Below are positions 33,490 to 42,879 of a stretch of DNA of 64,000 nucleotides, piece by piece. Origin of the DNA: Flavobacterium sp. (GTDB lineage: Bacteria > Bacteroidota > Bacteroidia > Flavobacteriales > Flavobacteriaceae); the NCBI GenBank assembly GCA_016714905.1, contig JADKBW010000004.1:186001-250000 (forward strand), read 5' to 3'. The number at the start of each line of letters is the position of its first letter. The stretch's first letter is position 1. Position numbers and translations under genes: made by a program. The notes beneath the pieces were generated by a model. It was not told where the DNA came from. It was given only the letters and a program-made list of their open reading frames with translations, and searched no databases.

Positions 33490-34840
33490 ATGATAATTAA
33501 GAAAACTATTTTATTAGTATTCCTTTTTGTAAGTATAAATACTAATGCACAATGTTGGGAAACTATTTCAGCTGGCAATGGATTTATTCATGCTATTAAA
33601 GACGATGGTACTTTATGGGCTTGGGGCAGTAATTCACAAGGGCAATTGGGCGATGGTACCACTATTAATAAAATAGTGCGTAAATGTTTCTAACAGCAGT
33701 ACTTGGGTAGCAATTTCTGGAGGTACTTATTTTACAGTTGGAGTAAAGTCAAATGGAACTTTGTGGGCATGGGGAAATTCTTTTGGCGGATTAATTCCAA
33801 CGCAAGTAGGAAACGACTCCGATTGGTTGAAAGTAGCGGCAGGTGGTTTTCATGCACTTGCAATAAAGAATGACGGAACGCTTTGGGCTTTTGGGCAAAA
33901 TCTAAGAGGACAATTGGGTATCGGTACAATAGTAAATAACTATACGCCAACTCAAGTTGGAAATAGTAACGACTGGCAATCGATTTCTTGCGGTGGATAT
34001 CATTCAGCTGCCATTAAAACAGATGGCACTTTGTGGACATGGGGGTATAATTTATCTGGACAAATTGGCGATGGCGGCATTAGTAATAGCAGAACAACAC
34101 CTTATCAAGTAGGAACTGGTACAAATTGGCTTTCGGTTTCGTGTGGAGGTGGTAGTGCAAGTGTTCTAGCGATGAAAACAGATTACTCGATTTGGGGTTG
34201 GGGTTCGAATGCTTTCGGTGGTTTAGGAATTGGTTCTACAACAGATAAAGATGTCCCTACTAGAATCGGTAACTTAAACGACTGGCAATCAATTCAAACC
34301 GGATTTTATCACACATTTGTTATAAAAAACAATGGTACACTTTGGGCTTGTGGTCACAATACTTCTGGGCAATTGGGAGATGGTACCAATATCAATAGAA
34401 CAACATTGGTTCAAATTGGATTAGATACCAATTGGCAAGGAGCATTTGCTGGTGGCAGTCATAGTATTGGAATAAAAACAGATGGCACTTTACTTGCGTG
34501 GGGTTATAATAACAATGGAGCTATTGGCGATGGTACTTTTATCAGTAAGAATATTCCAACAGCGATTAGTGGTGTATGTTCTAGTTTGAATGTATCTCAA
34601 ATTGTAGAAAGCAAGAAATTGTCTTTATATCCAAATCCTGTAAATACTTTCTTAACTATCGATAATCCGGATGATTATCTAATTGAAGAAATTTTAATAG
34701 TGAATAATTTAGGACAAACTGTTTTGGATTGTGATGTAAATACAACTCAAATAAACCTTCAAGAAGTGGTAAGCGGAATCTACTTTATTAGATATAAGAT
34801 CAACAATAAAGTATATGTTCAAAAAATAATAAAAGAATAA
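33490..34840 (+). CDS. Secreted RCC1-repeat protein with T9SS sorting domain, frame broken near 33680
   Basis: About 450 residues once joined. A signal peptide (MIIKKTILLVFLFVSINTNA) is followed by about seven RCC1-type blades, each with a W/AxG..N.GQLGDGT pattern and a D(W)L/Q..S.GG.H..AIK.DGTLW..G motif. The C-terminus (from about 34610) is a type A type IX secretion signal: LSLYPNPVNTFLTI .. GQTVLDCDV .. SGIYFIRYKINNKVYVQKIIKE. The frame shifts between 33660 and 33690 (INKIVRKCF before the stop; NVSNSSTWVAISGG resumes). Two missing bases or one extra would repair it. The protein should be exported to the cell surface; its ligand is unknown. Confidence 0.85.
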
Positions 34841-34862
34841 ACTGCTGATAATTCGTGCTACA

Positions 34863-34931
34863 TTTTAAGGCTAGTTTTCTGCAAATAATTTATTTCTTTT
34901 TTCAAAGTATCTTTTTTTGTTAGCCTTAAAA
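34863..34931. terminator. Inverted repeat between convergent genes
   Basis: TTTTAAGGCTA (34863-34873) pairs perfectly with TAGCCTTAAAA (34921-34931) around a 47-base loop, between the convergent RCC1 and MFS genes. The large loop makes it a weak terminator candidate. Confidence 0.4.
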
Positions 34932-34956
34932 ACTCAAAAGTACACTTGAATAAATG

Positions 34957-36180
34957 CTATTTGAATATTTTTAGCTTACTCACCAATATCGAAATCAACA
35001 ATCCAAATACGCCCACTATCGCGAATGCGTATTTCAAACTGGTCAATTCAGCAATATAACCGATGCATGGCGGGCCAATTAAAAATCCCAGAAAACTAAT
35101 GCTCGATACAATCGTTATCGCAATGCTTGTGGGGACGTTCTCATTATTGCCAGCCACATTAAAAATGATAGGAACCACATTAGAAACACCGAATCCAATC
35201 AGCATAAAAGCTGCAGTACAGGGTATTAAAAAAGGAAACAAAACCGCCGTGTAGAACCCTGATGAAATGACAATTCCACTAGCGATTAGCACTTTTTTTG
35301 TACCGTATTTTCGCACCAAAACATCACTCAAAAACCGACCTGAAGCCATGCTAATCATAAAGGTCGTATAACCTAAAGCCACTAAGGCACCAGGCGCTTT
35401 GATAATTTCTTTAAAATACACACCGCTCCAGTCAAACATAATGCCTTCACTTGCCATACTACAAAAACAGATGACGCCACACCATACTAAGATTTTGTCT
35501 GGTTTTTTAAAAAAGGAATATTCGATTTTATCCTCTTTTTGAATTGATTTAGATTCGATGATGTATTTGTAATTGAAAGCGATAATCAAGCTGACGATGA
35601 TGCATGCAATTACAAAATGCTGCAACGGACTTAATGAAAAAGCCAACATCAACAAGCCTAGCAAAGCGCCGCAAAACCCTGCCAAGCTCCAAGAACCATG
35701 AAACGAACCTATTATCGGCTTGGTAAATAATTGTTGGGTATAAACACCTTGTGTGTTGACGGCGATATTGCAGAAGTTACCAAAAAATCCAAATAAAAAC
35801 AATCCAATGGCCAACTGCCAATCTGTTGTCGCTAGTCCAGGCAAAATCAGACAAATGGCATATAGTACCGATCCCAAAATGGCAATTTTTCTGCTGCCAT
35901 ATTGTGCGACCACTTTTCCCGAGAACGGCATGGCAACCAACTGACCAAATGGCAATGCAAAAAGTAAAGTTCCTAAAGCGGCTTCACTGAGCTGTAGCGT
36001 TGATTTAATATCCGGAATGCGACTAGCCCACGTAGCAAAGCAAAATCCCATACCAAAGAAAAAGAGAGAAGTAGCAAGTCGAACCCGATTGAGATAGGAT
36101 TGTTTTGCGTTCCTAAAGCTCTTTTTTATCTTGGCTTTCGGCAAAATTTCGCTGAGAAAACTGTAATCGAATAGCGGCAT
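34957..36180 (-). CDS. MFS transporter
   Basis: 407 residues with about twelve membrane helices. Loop 2-3 motif QYGSRKIAILGSVLYA, the helix-rich SLAGFCGALLGLLMLAFSLSP, and loop 8-9 VRKYGTKKVLIASGIVISS. The N-terminal 30 residues (KIKKSFRNAKQSYLNRVRL) are basic and cytosolic. Overall it resembles the YbjJ/FucP-like MFS group. Substrate unknown. It faces the RCC1 gene and is divergent from the ABC-F gene. Confidence 0.88.
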   Translation of the reverse strand: MPLFDYSFLSEILPKAKIKKSFRNAKQSYLNRVRLATSLFFFGMGFCFATWASRIPDIKSTLQLSEAALGTLLFALPFGQLVAMPFSGKVVAQYGSRKIAILGSVLYAICLILPGLATTDWQLAIGLFLFGFFGNFCNIAVNTQGVYTQQLFTKPIIGSFHGSWSLAGFCGALLGLLMLAFSLSPLQHFVIACIIVSLIIAFNYKYIIESKSIQKEDKIEYSFFKKPDKILVWCGVICFCSMASEGIMFDWSGVYFKEIIKAPGALVALGYTTFMISMASGRFLSDVLVRKYGTKKVLIASGIVISSGFYTAVLFPFLIPCTAAFMLIGFGVSNVVPIIFNVAGNNENVPTSIAITIVSSISFLGFLIGPPCIGYIAELTSLKYAFAIVGVFGLLISILVSKLKIFK

Positions 36181-36265
36181 TTCGGTTTATAGATTATAAT
36201 TTATAAATGTATGACTAATTGTTTGTAATTACGTTTTCGAATTTCCAAATTAGTGCATTTCCAAA

Positions 36266-36295
36266 TTGCCTCATTTCTAAATTAGACTATCTTTG
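36266..36295 (+). promoter_or_regulatory. Promoter of the ABC-F gene
   Basis: TTG at 36266-36268, 19-base spacer, TATCTTTG at 36288-36295, 42 bases before the ATG. Both elements match the TTG-N19-TAnnTTTG consensus. The leader holds the word AATCTAA several times. Confidence 0.78.
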
Positions 36296-36337
36296 CGGCT
36301 TCAAAAAAATCTAAAGATCTAACAATCCAAAAATCTA

Positions 36338-37972
36338 ATGATCACAGTCAACGATATCTCCGTGCAATTTGGCGGAACCACATTATTTAGCGACGTTTCT
36401 TTTGCTATCAATGAAAATGACAAAATTGCCTTAATGGGTAAAAATGGCGCGGGTAAGTCGACGCTTCTCAAGATAATTGCGGGACAAAGCAAACCGTCAA
36501 CCGGAAATATTTCGGTGCCCAAAGAAGCAGTAATCGCTTATTTGCCGCAGCATTTATTGACGACGGATACTGCGACAGTGGTCGAGGAAACTTCGAAAGC
36601 CTTTGGAGAAGTGTTCAAAATGAAAGCCGAGATGGATGCCATCAACGAGCAACTGACGATTCGCACAGATTACGAAAGTGATGAGTATATGAAACTTATC
36701 GAGCAAGTTTCAGATTTAAGTGAAAAGTATTATGCCATTGAGGAAGTCAATTATGAAGCGGAAGTAGAGAAGATATTGATTGGTTTGGGATTTGTGCGTG
36801 ACGATTTTTCTCGTCCCACTTCAGAATTTTCTGGAGGTTGGAGAATGCGCATCGAATTAGCAAAGATTCTTCTCCAAAAACCCGACTTGATTTTACTCGA
36901 TGAGCCCACCAATCACATGGATATTGAAAGTATACAATGGTTGGAAGATTTCTTAATCAATTCTGCGAAAGCAGTCGTGGTAATTTCCCACGATAGAGCG
37001 TTTGTCGATAACATCACCAACCGAACGATTGAAGTTACGATGGGACGCATCTACGATTACAAAGCCAAGTATTCTCATTATTTAGAATTGCGAAAAGACC
37101 GCCGCATTCATCAACAAAAAGCATATGATGAGCAACAAAAAATGATTGCGGATAATCAGGAATTTATTGACCGTTTTAAAGGGACTTTTTCAAAAACCTT
37201 GTCTGTACAATCACGGGTAAAAATGTTGGAGAAAATTGTACCTGTGCAAATTGATGAGATTGATACTTCTGCATTGCGGATCAAGTTTCCACCGTCTATT
37301 CGTTCGGGTCAATATCCTGTTATTGTCAAAGAACTTTCAAAATCCTACGGAGATCACGTGGTTTTTAAAGATGCGAATATTGTCATCGAACGTGGACAAA
37401 AAGTCGCTTTTGTAGGTAAAAATGGAGAAGGAAAATCGACGATGATCAAAGCCATCATGAAAGAAATCGGCATTGATGCTGGTGCTGTAGAAATTGGTCA
37501 CAATGCTCAAATTGGTTATTTTGCTCAAAATCAAGCCTCGTTGTTGGATGAGAATTCGACTATTTTTGAAACGATTGATGATGTTGCTGTTGGTGATGTC
37601 CGAACCAAGATTAAAGATTTATTGGGTGCTTTTATGTTTCATGGTGATGACGTAACTAAGAAAGTAAAAGTGCTTTCAGGTGGCGAAAAAACACGTTTGG
37701 CGATGATCAAATTGTTGCTAGAACCCGTTAATTTATTAATACTCGATGAGCCTTCGAATCACTTAGATATGAAAACGAAAGACATCATTAAGGATGCTTT
37801 GAAAGACTTTGATGGGACGTTAATTTTGGTTTCTCACGACCGTGATTTCTTAGACGGTTTGGCAGAAAAAGTTTTTGAATTTGGCAACAAACGGGTAAAA
37901 GAACACTTCGAAGATATCGCTGGATTCTTGGCGCACAAGAAAATGGAAAATTTACGCGAAATCGAGAAATAA
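36338..37972 (+). CDS. ABC-F family ATPase (YbiT-like)
   Basis: 544 residues with two ATP-binding cassettes and no membrane helices, as in translation-associated ABC-F proteins. Cassette 1: GKNGAGKST (about 35-43), FSGGWRMRIELA, LLDEPTNHMDI. A linker of about 90 residues (DRRIHQQKAYDEQQKMI...FKGTFSKTLSVQSR) leads to cassette 2: GKNGEGKST, LSGGEKTRLAM, LILDEPSNHLDM. Probably binds ribosomes in the E site and eases stalls; a role in antibiotic resistance is possible but not shown. A zinc-ribbon gene runs toward its end. Confidence 0.92.
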   Translation: MITVNDISVQFGGTTLFSDVSFAINENDKIALMGKNGAGKSTLLKIIAGQSKPSTGNISVPKEAVIAYLPQHLLTTDTATVVEETSKAFGEVFKMKAEMDAINEQLTIRTDYESDEYMKLIEQVSDLSEKYYAIEEVNYEAEVEKILIGLGFVRDDFSRPTSEFSGGWRMRIELAKILLQKPDLILLDEPTNHMDIESIQWLEDFLINSAKAVVVISHDRAFVDNITNRTIEVTMGRIYDYKAKYSHYLELRKDRRIHQQKAYDEQQKMIADNQEFIDRFKGTFSKTLSVQSRVKMLEKIVPVQIDEIDTSALRIKFPPSIRSGQYPVIVKELSKSYGDHVVFKDANIVIERGQKVAFVGKNGEGKSTMIKAIMKEIGIDAGAVEIGHNAQIGYFAQNQASLLDENSTIFETIDDVAVGDVRTKIKDLLGAFMFHGDDVTKKVKVLSGGEKTRLAMIKLLLEPVNLLILDEPSNHLDMKTKDIIKDALKDFDGTLILVSHDRDFLDGLAEKVFEFGNKRVKEHFEDIAGFLAHKKMENLREIEK

Positions 37973-37974
37973 TA

Positions 37975-38178
37975 TTATTCGCCGTAGAACCACGAAAGAT
38001 GGGTGCATTCTGAGCAGACAAAATACGTGGCTGAACGATTCGCCCAATCGAGATTAAATAAAGAAGCAACTGCGGTATTGAGTTGTGCTTTACTTTTCCA
38101 AAAAGTCCGATTAGAACAAATGGGGCAAACCAAATCGTGGCCTTTTATGGTGACCATTTCGGGAGGATTACTTTTCAT
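37975..38178 (-). CDS. Small zinc-ribbon protein
   Basis: 67 residues with two cysteine pairs, CPIC (about 18-21) and CSEC (about 55-58), around AQLNTAVASLFNLDWANRSATYFV. The pairs make a zinc ribbon. The overlapping plus-strand frame lacks such a pattern and is rejected. The stop lies 3 bases from the ABC-F stop, so the genes are convergent. It runs in the same direction as the gene at 38.2-39.0 kb. A start at MVTIKGHD (38157) is also possible. Function unknown; perhaps nucleic-acid binding. Confidence 0.8.
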   Translation of the reverse strand: MKSNPPEMVTIKGHDLVCPICSNRTFWKSKAQLNTAVASLFNLDWANRSATYFVCSECTHLSWFYGE

Positions 38179-38205
38179 ATTTGCAATAATTATTATTTTG
38201 AAGTG

Positions 38206-39024
38206 TTATTTTTCTAACACTAGTTTATAGATATTCGATTTAAGTTCTTCTGTGTCATTATCTTCACAAAGCAAAAATTCAATTTGTGTTTTCGATTTTT
38301 TAGAAAACGTGAGCCCTTCAAATTTTTGTGTTTCGGTGATTTGGGTGGTAAAGTCAACCGTCCACGTTTTTGGGTTGATACTTCCAATCATACTGCCTAA
38401 AACTTCGCCATCTTTGTACGTCGATTTTGAATCTTCGGCAGACGCCAAGAAATAAATTGTATTATCGACCAACACCGCATCGGTAAAGGTGGCGTCTACG
38501 GTCTTTAATTTCGGGAGTATTATGGGTATGTAACGCGCCGTTTCCTTTTTTGTATCGTAAACAAAAATGCCGTTTTTGGCACCTTCGCCATTACCGCGTT
38601 GGAAAAGAATCAGGTCGTCTTTGTAATATACGGCGCCTTCAACGTTCATGTCTTTGTCTGAAATCCCAGCATTTGATTTTAGTTTTTGATACAACAAGGT
38701 CAAAGCTTTTTGTTCTGCCTTTTGATTTTTCGGATTGTAAATGAATTGTTGTTCACGTTTGGGTTTGGCACCTGAACCAAAAATGTACAGTTTATTTCCT
38801 TTTTGGGTAATTGATTCAAAATCTAACTTTTGTTTTTTTGGCATATTCTCCTGACTGTTGTCGAGGAGTTTGATTTTATTGATGGTACGATTAGCAACAG
38901 AATATTCATATAAGAATGTACTATTGTCTGAAATGATGAATAAGGAATCGTTGTTTAAAATTAATCCGGAAGCGGAGCCGATTCCGATGATTTGAAAAAG
39001 AATTTCTAAAGTGAATTTTTGCAT
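38206..39024 (-). CDS. Beta-propeller-like protein of unknown function
   Basis: 272 residues of short strand-rich repeats (SASGLILNNDSLFIISDNSTFLYEYSV, ESITQKGNKLYIFGSGAKPKRE, VEGAVYYKDDLILFQRGNGE, VDATFTDAVLVDNTIYFLASAED, EGLTFSKKSKTQIEFLLCEDND). I think it belongs to DUF6929, but I am not certain. The first residues are not a clear signal peptide. It is upstream of the zinc-ribbon gene (27 bases) and divergent from PPK2. Confidence 0.7.
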   Translation of the reverse strand: MQKFTLEILFQIIGIGSASGLILNNDSLFIISDNSTFLYEYSVANRTINKIKLLDNSQENMPKKQKLDFESITQKGNKLYIFGSGAKPKREQQFIYNPKNQKAEQKALTLLYQKLKSNAGISDKDMNVEGAVYYKDDLILFQRGNGEGAKNGIFVYDTKKETARYIPIILPKLKTVDATFTDAVLVDNTIYFLASAEDSKSTYKDGEVLGSMIGSINPKTWTVDFTTQITETQKFEGLTFSKKSKTQIEFLLCEDNDTEELKSNIYKLVLEK

Positions 39025-39047
39025 ATCTACTGTTTGGATTGAAAAGT

Positions 39048-39126
39048 CCTAGCCCAGATGGAAGCGGCATCCTTTTGCGATTTTTTTTTCGCAAAAGATA
39101 AAGCGGACAGCTGGAAATAGCTCCTA
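39048..39126 (-). repeat. Dispersed stem-loop element, copy F
   Basis: On the minus strand TAGGAGCTATTTCCAGCTGT ... CTTTTGCGA-AAAAAAAAA-TCGCAAAAGG ... GGCTAGGA. The central stem pairs perfectly over 9 bases with an all-A loop. Confidence 0.85.
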
Positions 39127-39161
39127 AAAATACTTATATTTACTCAAATAACAACAAAATT

Positions 39162-40034
39162 ATGAAGTCAATTCAACCCGACGATTTTAGAATAGTTTCC
39201 GAGGTAGCTTTGTCGCAGTTTCCCACTCGACTTGATATTGATGCGGATTCCGATGAAAAAGAAGCCAAGCTAGATAAAGTGCAAGCCAAGTTGAGTGCTT
39301 TACAAGATGTGATGTATGCGCACAATCGCTACGGTGTTTTGATTTGTTTGCAAGGCATGGATACGTCTGGAAAAGACAGTTTGATTCGGGAAGTTTTTAA
39401 GGAATTTAATCCACGAGGCGTCGTTGTGCATAGTTTTAAAACTCCTAATTCAACCGAATTAGAACATGATTATTTATGGCGTCATTACTTGGCTTTACCA
39501 GAAAAAGGAAAGTTTGCGGTTTTTAATCGAACGCATTACGAGAATGTTTTGGTGACGCGTGTGCATCCAGAATATATTTTGAATGAGAATTTGCCGGGCA
39601 TAGAAAAAGTAGAAGATATAACTCCAAATTTTTGGGAAAGACGCATGGAGCAAATCAATCATTTTGAGAAGCATTTGGCGGAGAATGGCACTATCGTTTT
39701 GAAGTTTTATTTTCACATGAGTAAAGAAGAGCAGCGTCAGCGGTTGTTGAGGCGATTGGAAAATGAAGAACACCATTGGAAATTTTCTGCGGGCGATTCG
39801 AAAGAGCGCGCGTGTTGGGATGACTATATGAAATACTATGAAGAAGCGATTTCGAAAACATCTCAGCCCCATGCCCCGTGGTTTGTGATTCCTGCTGATG
39901 ATAAGGAAATGGCGCGATATATTGTCGCAAAGATTATATTGGAGGAATTGCAAAAATATAGTGATATTAAAGAACCAGAATTGGATGAGAAAGTCAAAGC
40001 TAATTTGGCTTTTTTTAGAGAACAGTTGAAGTAA
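39162..40034 (+). CDS. Polyphosphate kinase 2 family protein
   Basis: 290 residues. Walker A-like QGMDTSGKDS at 64-73, the lid/motif VVVHSFKTPNSTELEHDYLWR, FNRTHYENVLVTRVHP (family motif NRSHYE with Thr for Ser), WERRMEQINHFEKHLAENG and FYFHMSKEEQ. PPK2 enzymes transfer phosphate between polyphosphate and nucleotides; the single domain suggests NDP or NMP kinase activity from polyphosphate. It is divergent from the DUF6929-like gene, with element copy F between them. Intact. Confidence 0.93.
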   Translation: MKSIQPDDFRIVSEVALSQFPTRLDIDADSDEKEAKLDKVQAKLSALQDVMYAHNRYGVLICLQGMDTSGKDSLIREVFKEFNPRGVVVHSFKTPNSTELEHDYLWRHYLALPEKGKFAVFNRTHYENVLVTRVHPEYILNENLPGIEKVEDITPNFWERRMEQINHFEKHLAENGTIVLKFYFHMSKEEQRQRLLRRLENEEHHWKFSAGDSKERACWDDYMKYYEEAISKTSQPHAPWFVIPADDKEMARYIVAKIILEELQKYSDIKEPELDEKVKANLAFFREQLK

Positions 40035-40711
40035 CTCCTAACTGCAGATTTGCAGATTAGTATCTTTAAATGCTGAAAATTTTACTTCGTCAATTCGCTG
40101 GGCATAAATTGTATTCAAAACCAATCAAGTCAATTCGTTATTGATAGCTTTCTATTAACGAAAGCTTATATGTTCTTATATGCCTTATATGGTTCAAAAA
40201 ATTTGGTCAACCATATAAGGCATATAAGGTCATAAAAGACTTTAGGATTAAATAGTTGAAATGTAATTATACTTTAAATTATATGTAATTGGCACAGAAA
40301 CAAATCTGTTAACAATAAGAAATATGTTTTTTCAATTTAAAACTTTGTGTCCTTTGCGAAAACCTTTGCGCACTTTGCGGTTAAATCAAAGTTGAAATCC
40401 ATAAGCCAATCGCAGCGAAACCAGCCCGACGCCGTCACGAGTTGGACAGTTCAAGTCAATTCGTTATTGATAGATTTCTAGTACAGAAAGCTTATATGTT
40501 CTTATATGCCTTATATGGTTCAAAAAATTTGGTCAACCATGTAAGGCATATAAGTGCATAAAAGTTTTGAGGATTAAATAGTTGAGATATAATTATACTT
40601 TAAATTATATGTAATTGGCACAGAAACAAATCTGTTAACAATAAGAAATATGTTTTTTTAATTTGAAACTTTGGATCCTTTGCAAAAACCTTTACGCGCT
40701 TTGCGGTTAAA
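40035..40711. other. Gene-free gap with a tandem duplication
   Basis: About 680 bases with no intact gene. It holds two nearly identical copies of about 326 bases and, between them, the 3' stub of a beta-barrel gene. Confidence 0.8.
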
Positions 40712-40776
40712 TCAAAGTTGAAATCCATAAGCCAATCGCACAGCAACTAGTCCAAGACCATCACCAGTACTACCGT
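40125..40776. repeat. Tandem duplication, unit about 326 bp
   Basis: TCAAGTCAATTCGTTATTGA begins copy 1 at 40125 and copy 2 at 40451; the copies differ by scattered substitutions and small indels. Each contains a 20-bp hairpin (40175-40194 with 40209-40228; 40501-40520 with 40535-40554), the CTTTGCG..CTTTGCGG word and the reverse complement of a beta-barrel C-terminus. The second copy runs into the real gene at 40712-41266. Confidence 0.88.
40388..40447 (-). pseudogene. 3' stub of a duplicated beta-barrel gene
   Basis: On the minus strand this encodes a tail like RDGVGLVSLRLAYGFQL followed by a stop, matching GDGLGLVAVRLAYGFQL at the end of the intact gene. It has no start and no upstream frame, so it is a leftover of tandem duplication. 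Confidence 0.75.
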
Positions 40777-41266
40777 TATCCTTTACGTTTGGGAAATCAG
40801 CATAGTTTTCGTAGCGTATGCTGACATCAATAAATTTGTTGGCATATCCAACATTGGGCGAAACAATTACCGACGTTTTGCGATACGTATCGGTTGTTCC
40901 GAAGGCGGCGCCAATTTCGCCCATTGCATAAAATTTGTTGGCCCAAACGAATGTTTTATATCCAGCTTTTACGGGAATAAACGCCAAGTCATTGTCATTT
41001 CCGCTAATCGTGATGTTGGTGTAACCACTTGTTAGTAGAATAGAGAATCTTTCGGATAAATCATATTGTATGCGCATGTCGGCGCCATACGAAAAATGAT
41101 AGGGTTCTTGGAAAGCATAGCCGCTGTTGATGCCAAAACCGAGGCGAAATCCTTGATCGTAATTTTCGGTTTCGTTGTTCGTATTGGTTTGTGCACTACT
41201 TTGAAAATGGAATAATCCCAAGATAAATAGAGACAGTATTGCGTGATGCGAATACTTTATTTTCAT
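40712..41266 (-). CDS. Outer-membrane beta-barrel-like protein
   Basis: 184 residues from MKIKYSHHAI (ATG at 41266); the longer frame to 41296 adds residues without support. Signal peptide (about 1-26, ending SSAQ), then a beta-strand-rich, aromatic- and glycine-rich sequence (FRLGFGINSGYAF, FSYGADMRIQYDL, RFSILLTSGYTNITI, FYAMGEIGAAFGTTD) ending in LAYGFQL, a typical last strand of a small barrel. It is similar to OmpW/OmpA-like porins in shape only. Function unknown. A relic of a second copy lies next to it. Confidence 0.85.
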   Translation of the reverse strand: MKIKYSHHAILSLFILGLFHFQSSAQTNTNNETENYDQGFRLGFGINSGYAFQEPYHFSYGADMRIQYDLSERFSILLTSGYTNITISGNDNDLAFIPVKAGYKTFVWANKFYAMGEIGAAFGTTDTYRKTSVIVSPNVGYANKFIDVSIRYENYADFPNVKDNGSTGDGLGLVAVRLAYGFQL

Positions 41267-41427
41267 ATGCCTAGTATTTCGTTTGTTGACATACAAAAAT
41301 AGTGTGTTGCAAAAATATTAGCTTATACAGTTTTATCAGATTCTTTTATAATTGACGCATTACTTCTTTGGGTGGCATGCTAGATTTGATGTTGATTATA
41401 ACTACTTTTGCACTCAAAATTCGAAAA

Positions 41428-42773
41428 GTGAATCTAGCCCAATATACCAAGGAGTTCTCCTATAATTTCAAACTTGCTTATCCTGTAATATTAGGGATGC
41501 TTGGCCATACGTTGATTGGTATAGTCGATAATATTATGGTCGGGAATTTAGGTTCAACAGAATTAGCAGCCGTTTCGTTAGGAAACAGTTTTATCTTTAT
41601 AGGCATGTCCATTGGAATTGGATTTTCAACGGCTATCACGCCAATTATTGCAGAAGCAGATGCAGCGAAGGATTCGTCTAAAATTCGTTCCGTCTTTCAT
41701 CACGGATTGTTATTATGCACCCTGATTGGTGTGGCCTTATTTATAATGATTGTCTTGGCAAAACCCATTATGCATTTAATGCACCAACCTGAGGCGGTAG
41801 TTGCTTTGGCAGCTCCTTACATTGATTGGGTTGCCTTTTCTTTGATTCCAGTGATTATTTATCAAGGATACAAGCAATTTGCCGATGGTTTGTCCAAAAC
41901 CAAATACGCGATGTACTCGATTTTTATGGCTAATGTGGTCCACATTTTTTTCAATTATGTGTTGATTTATGGCGTTTGGTTTTTTCCAAAATTGGGAATC
42001 ATTGGCGCCGCATTGGGAACGGTGATTTCTAGAATAATGATGGTGGTATTTATGCATTACCTGCTGAAATACAATCAGGAATTGAAAGTATATTTTACGA
42101 AATTTAATTTCAATCAAATTCGAAAAAAGATCCTCAAGCAAATCATCAATTTAGGGTTTCCTTCTGCGATGCAAATGTTGTTTGAAGTGACCTTGTTTAC
42201 CGCGGCGATTTGGCTGTCAGGCTCGATAGGAAAAACAAGTCAAGCTGCAAACCAAATTGCTTTGACATTGGCAACAACCACTTTTATGTTTGCCATGGGA
42301 TTGAACGTTGCTGATGATTCGCGTGAGCAATCAAAAGGACTCAATGATTATAAGAATTTGATTATTGTCGCTCGGTCGATATTTCTGCTGGCTATTATTT
42401 TGGAATTTATTTTTTGCTATTCTGTTTGTCGCGTTTGCATCAATTTTTACCGCATTTGTTTCTGGATATGAATAATTCCTTGCAGGTGATAGATAATGCA
42501 GAAGTCATTGCAATAGCTTCCCAATTGCTTTTAGTTGCCGCGGTATTTCAGATTTCAGATGGTATTCAAGTGGTCGTTTTGGGCGCATTGCGTGGTTTGC
42601 AAGATGTGAAAATCCCAATGTATATTACCTTTGTAGCGTATTGGATTATTGGATTTCCGATTTCATTTTATCTCGGAATTTATACCGAATTGAAAGCAAC
42701 AGGCATTTGGATTGGATTGCTTGCTGGATTGACAGCCGCCGCTTTGTTTTTGTATATCCGTTTGAACGACTAA
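41428..42773 (+). CDS. MATE-family efflux transporter with several indels
   Basis: About 448 residues when repaired. The start is taken at GTG 41428 (MNLAQYTKEFSYNF) because earlier residues are not conserved; ATG at 41368 is in frame but unsupported. Twelve helices, with LAYPVILGMLGHTLIGIVDNIMVG and GNSFIFIGMSIGIGFSTAITP at the front. Near 42310-42340 the frame reads ADDSREQSKG where AAMIRVSNQKG is expected, an out-of-frame stretch closed by a second indel. Near 42415-42440 two more shifts occur before LHQFLPHLFLDMNNS, and the rest to 42773 is fine. It should export cationic drugs using Na+ or H+. I expect a sequencing artefact. Confidence 0.85.
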
Positions 42774-42879
42774 CAAAAAAATTGGCTACGAAAATCACGG
42801 AAGATAAATACCCTTTTGTTTCAAATGTAACTTCTAAAATAATTCGCTCGTATAAACACCACATTTTAAAAAAAAAAAA

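Noticed and set aside
38003..38230. Plus-strand frame over the zinc-ribbon gene
   Set aside because: The minus strand has two CxxC pairs and a typical small-protein shape; the plus frame has none.
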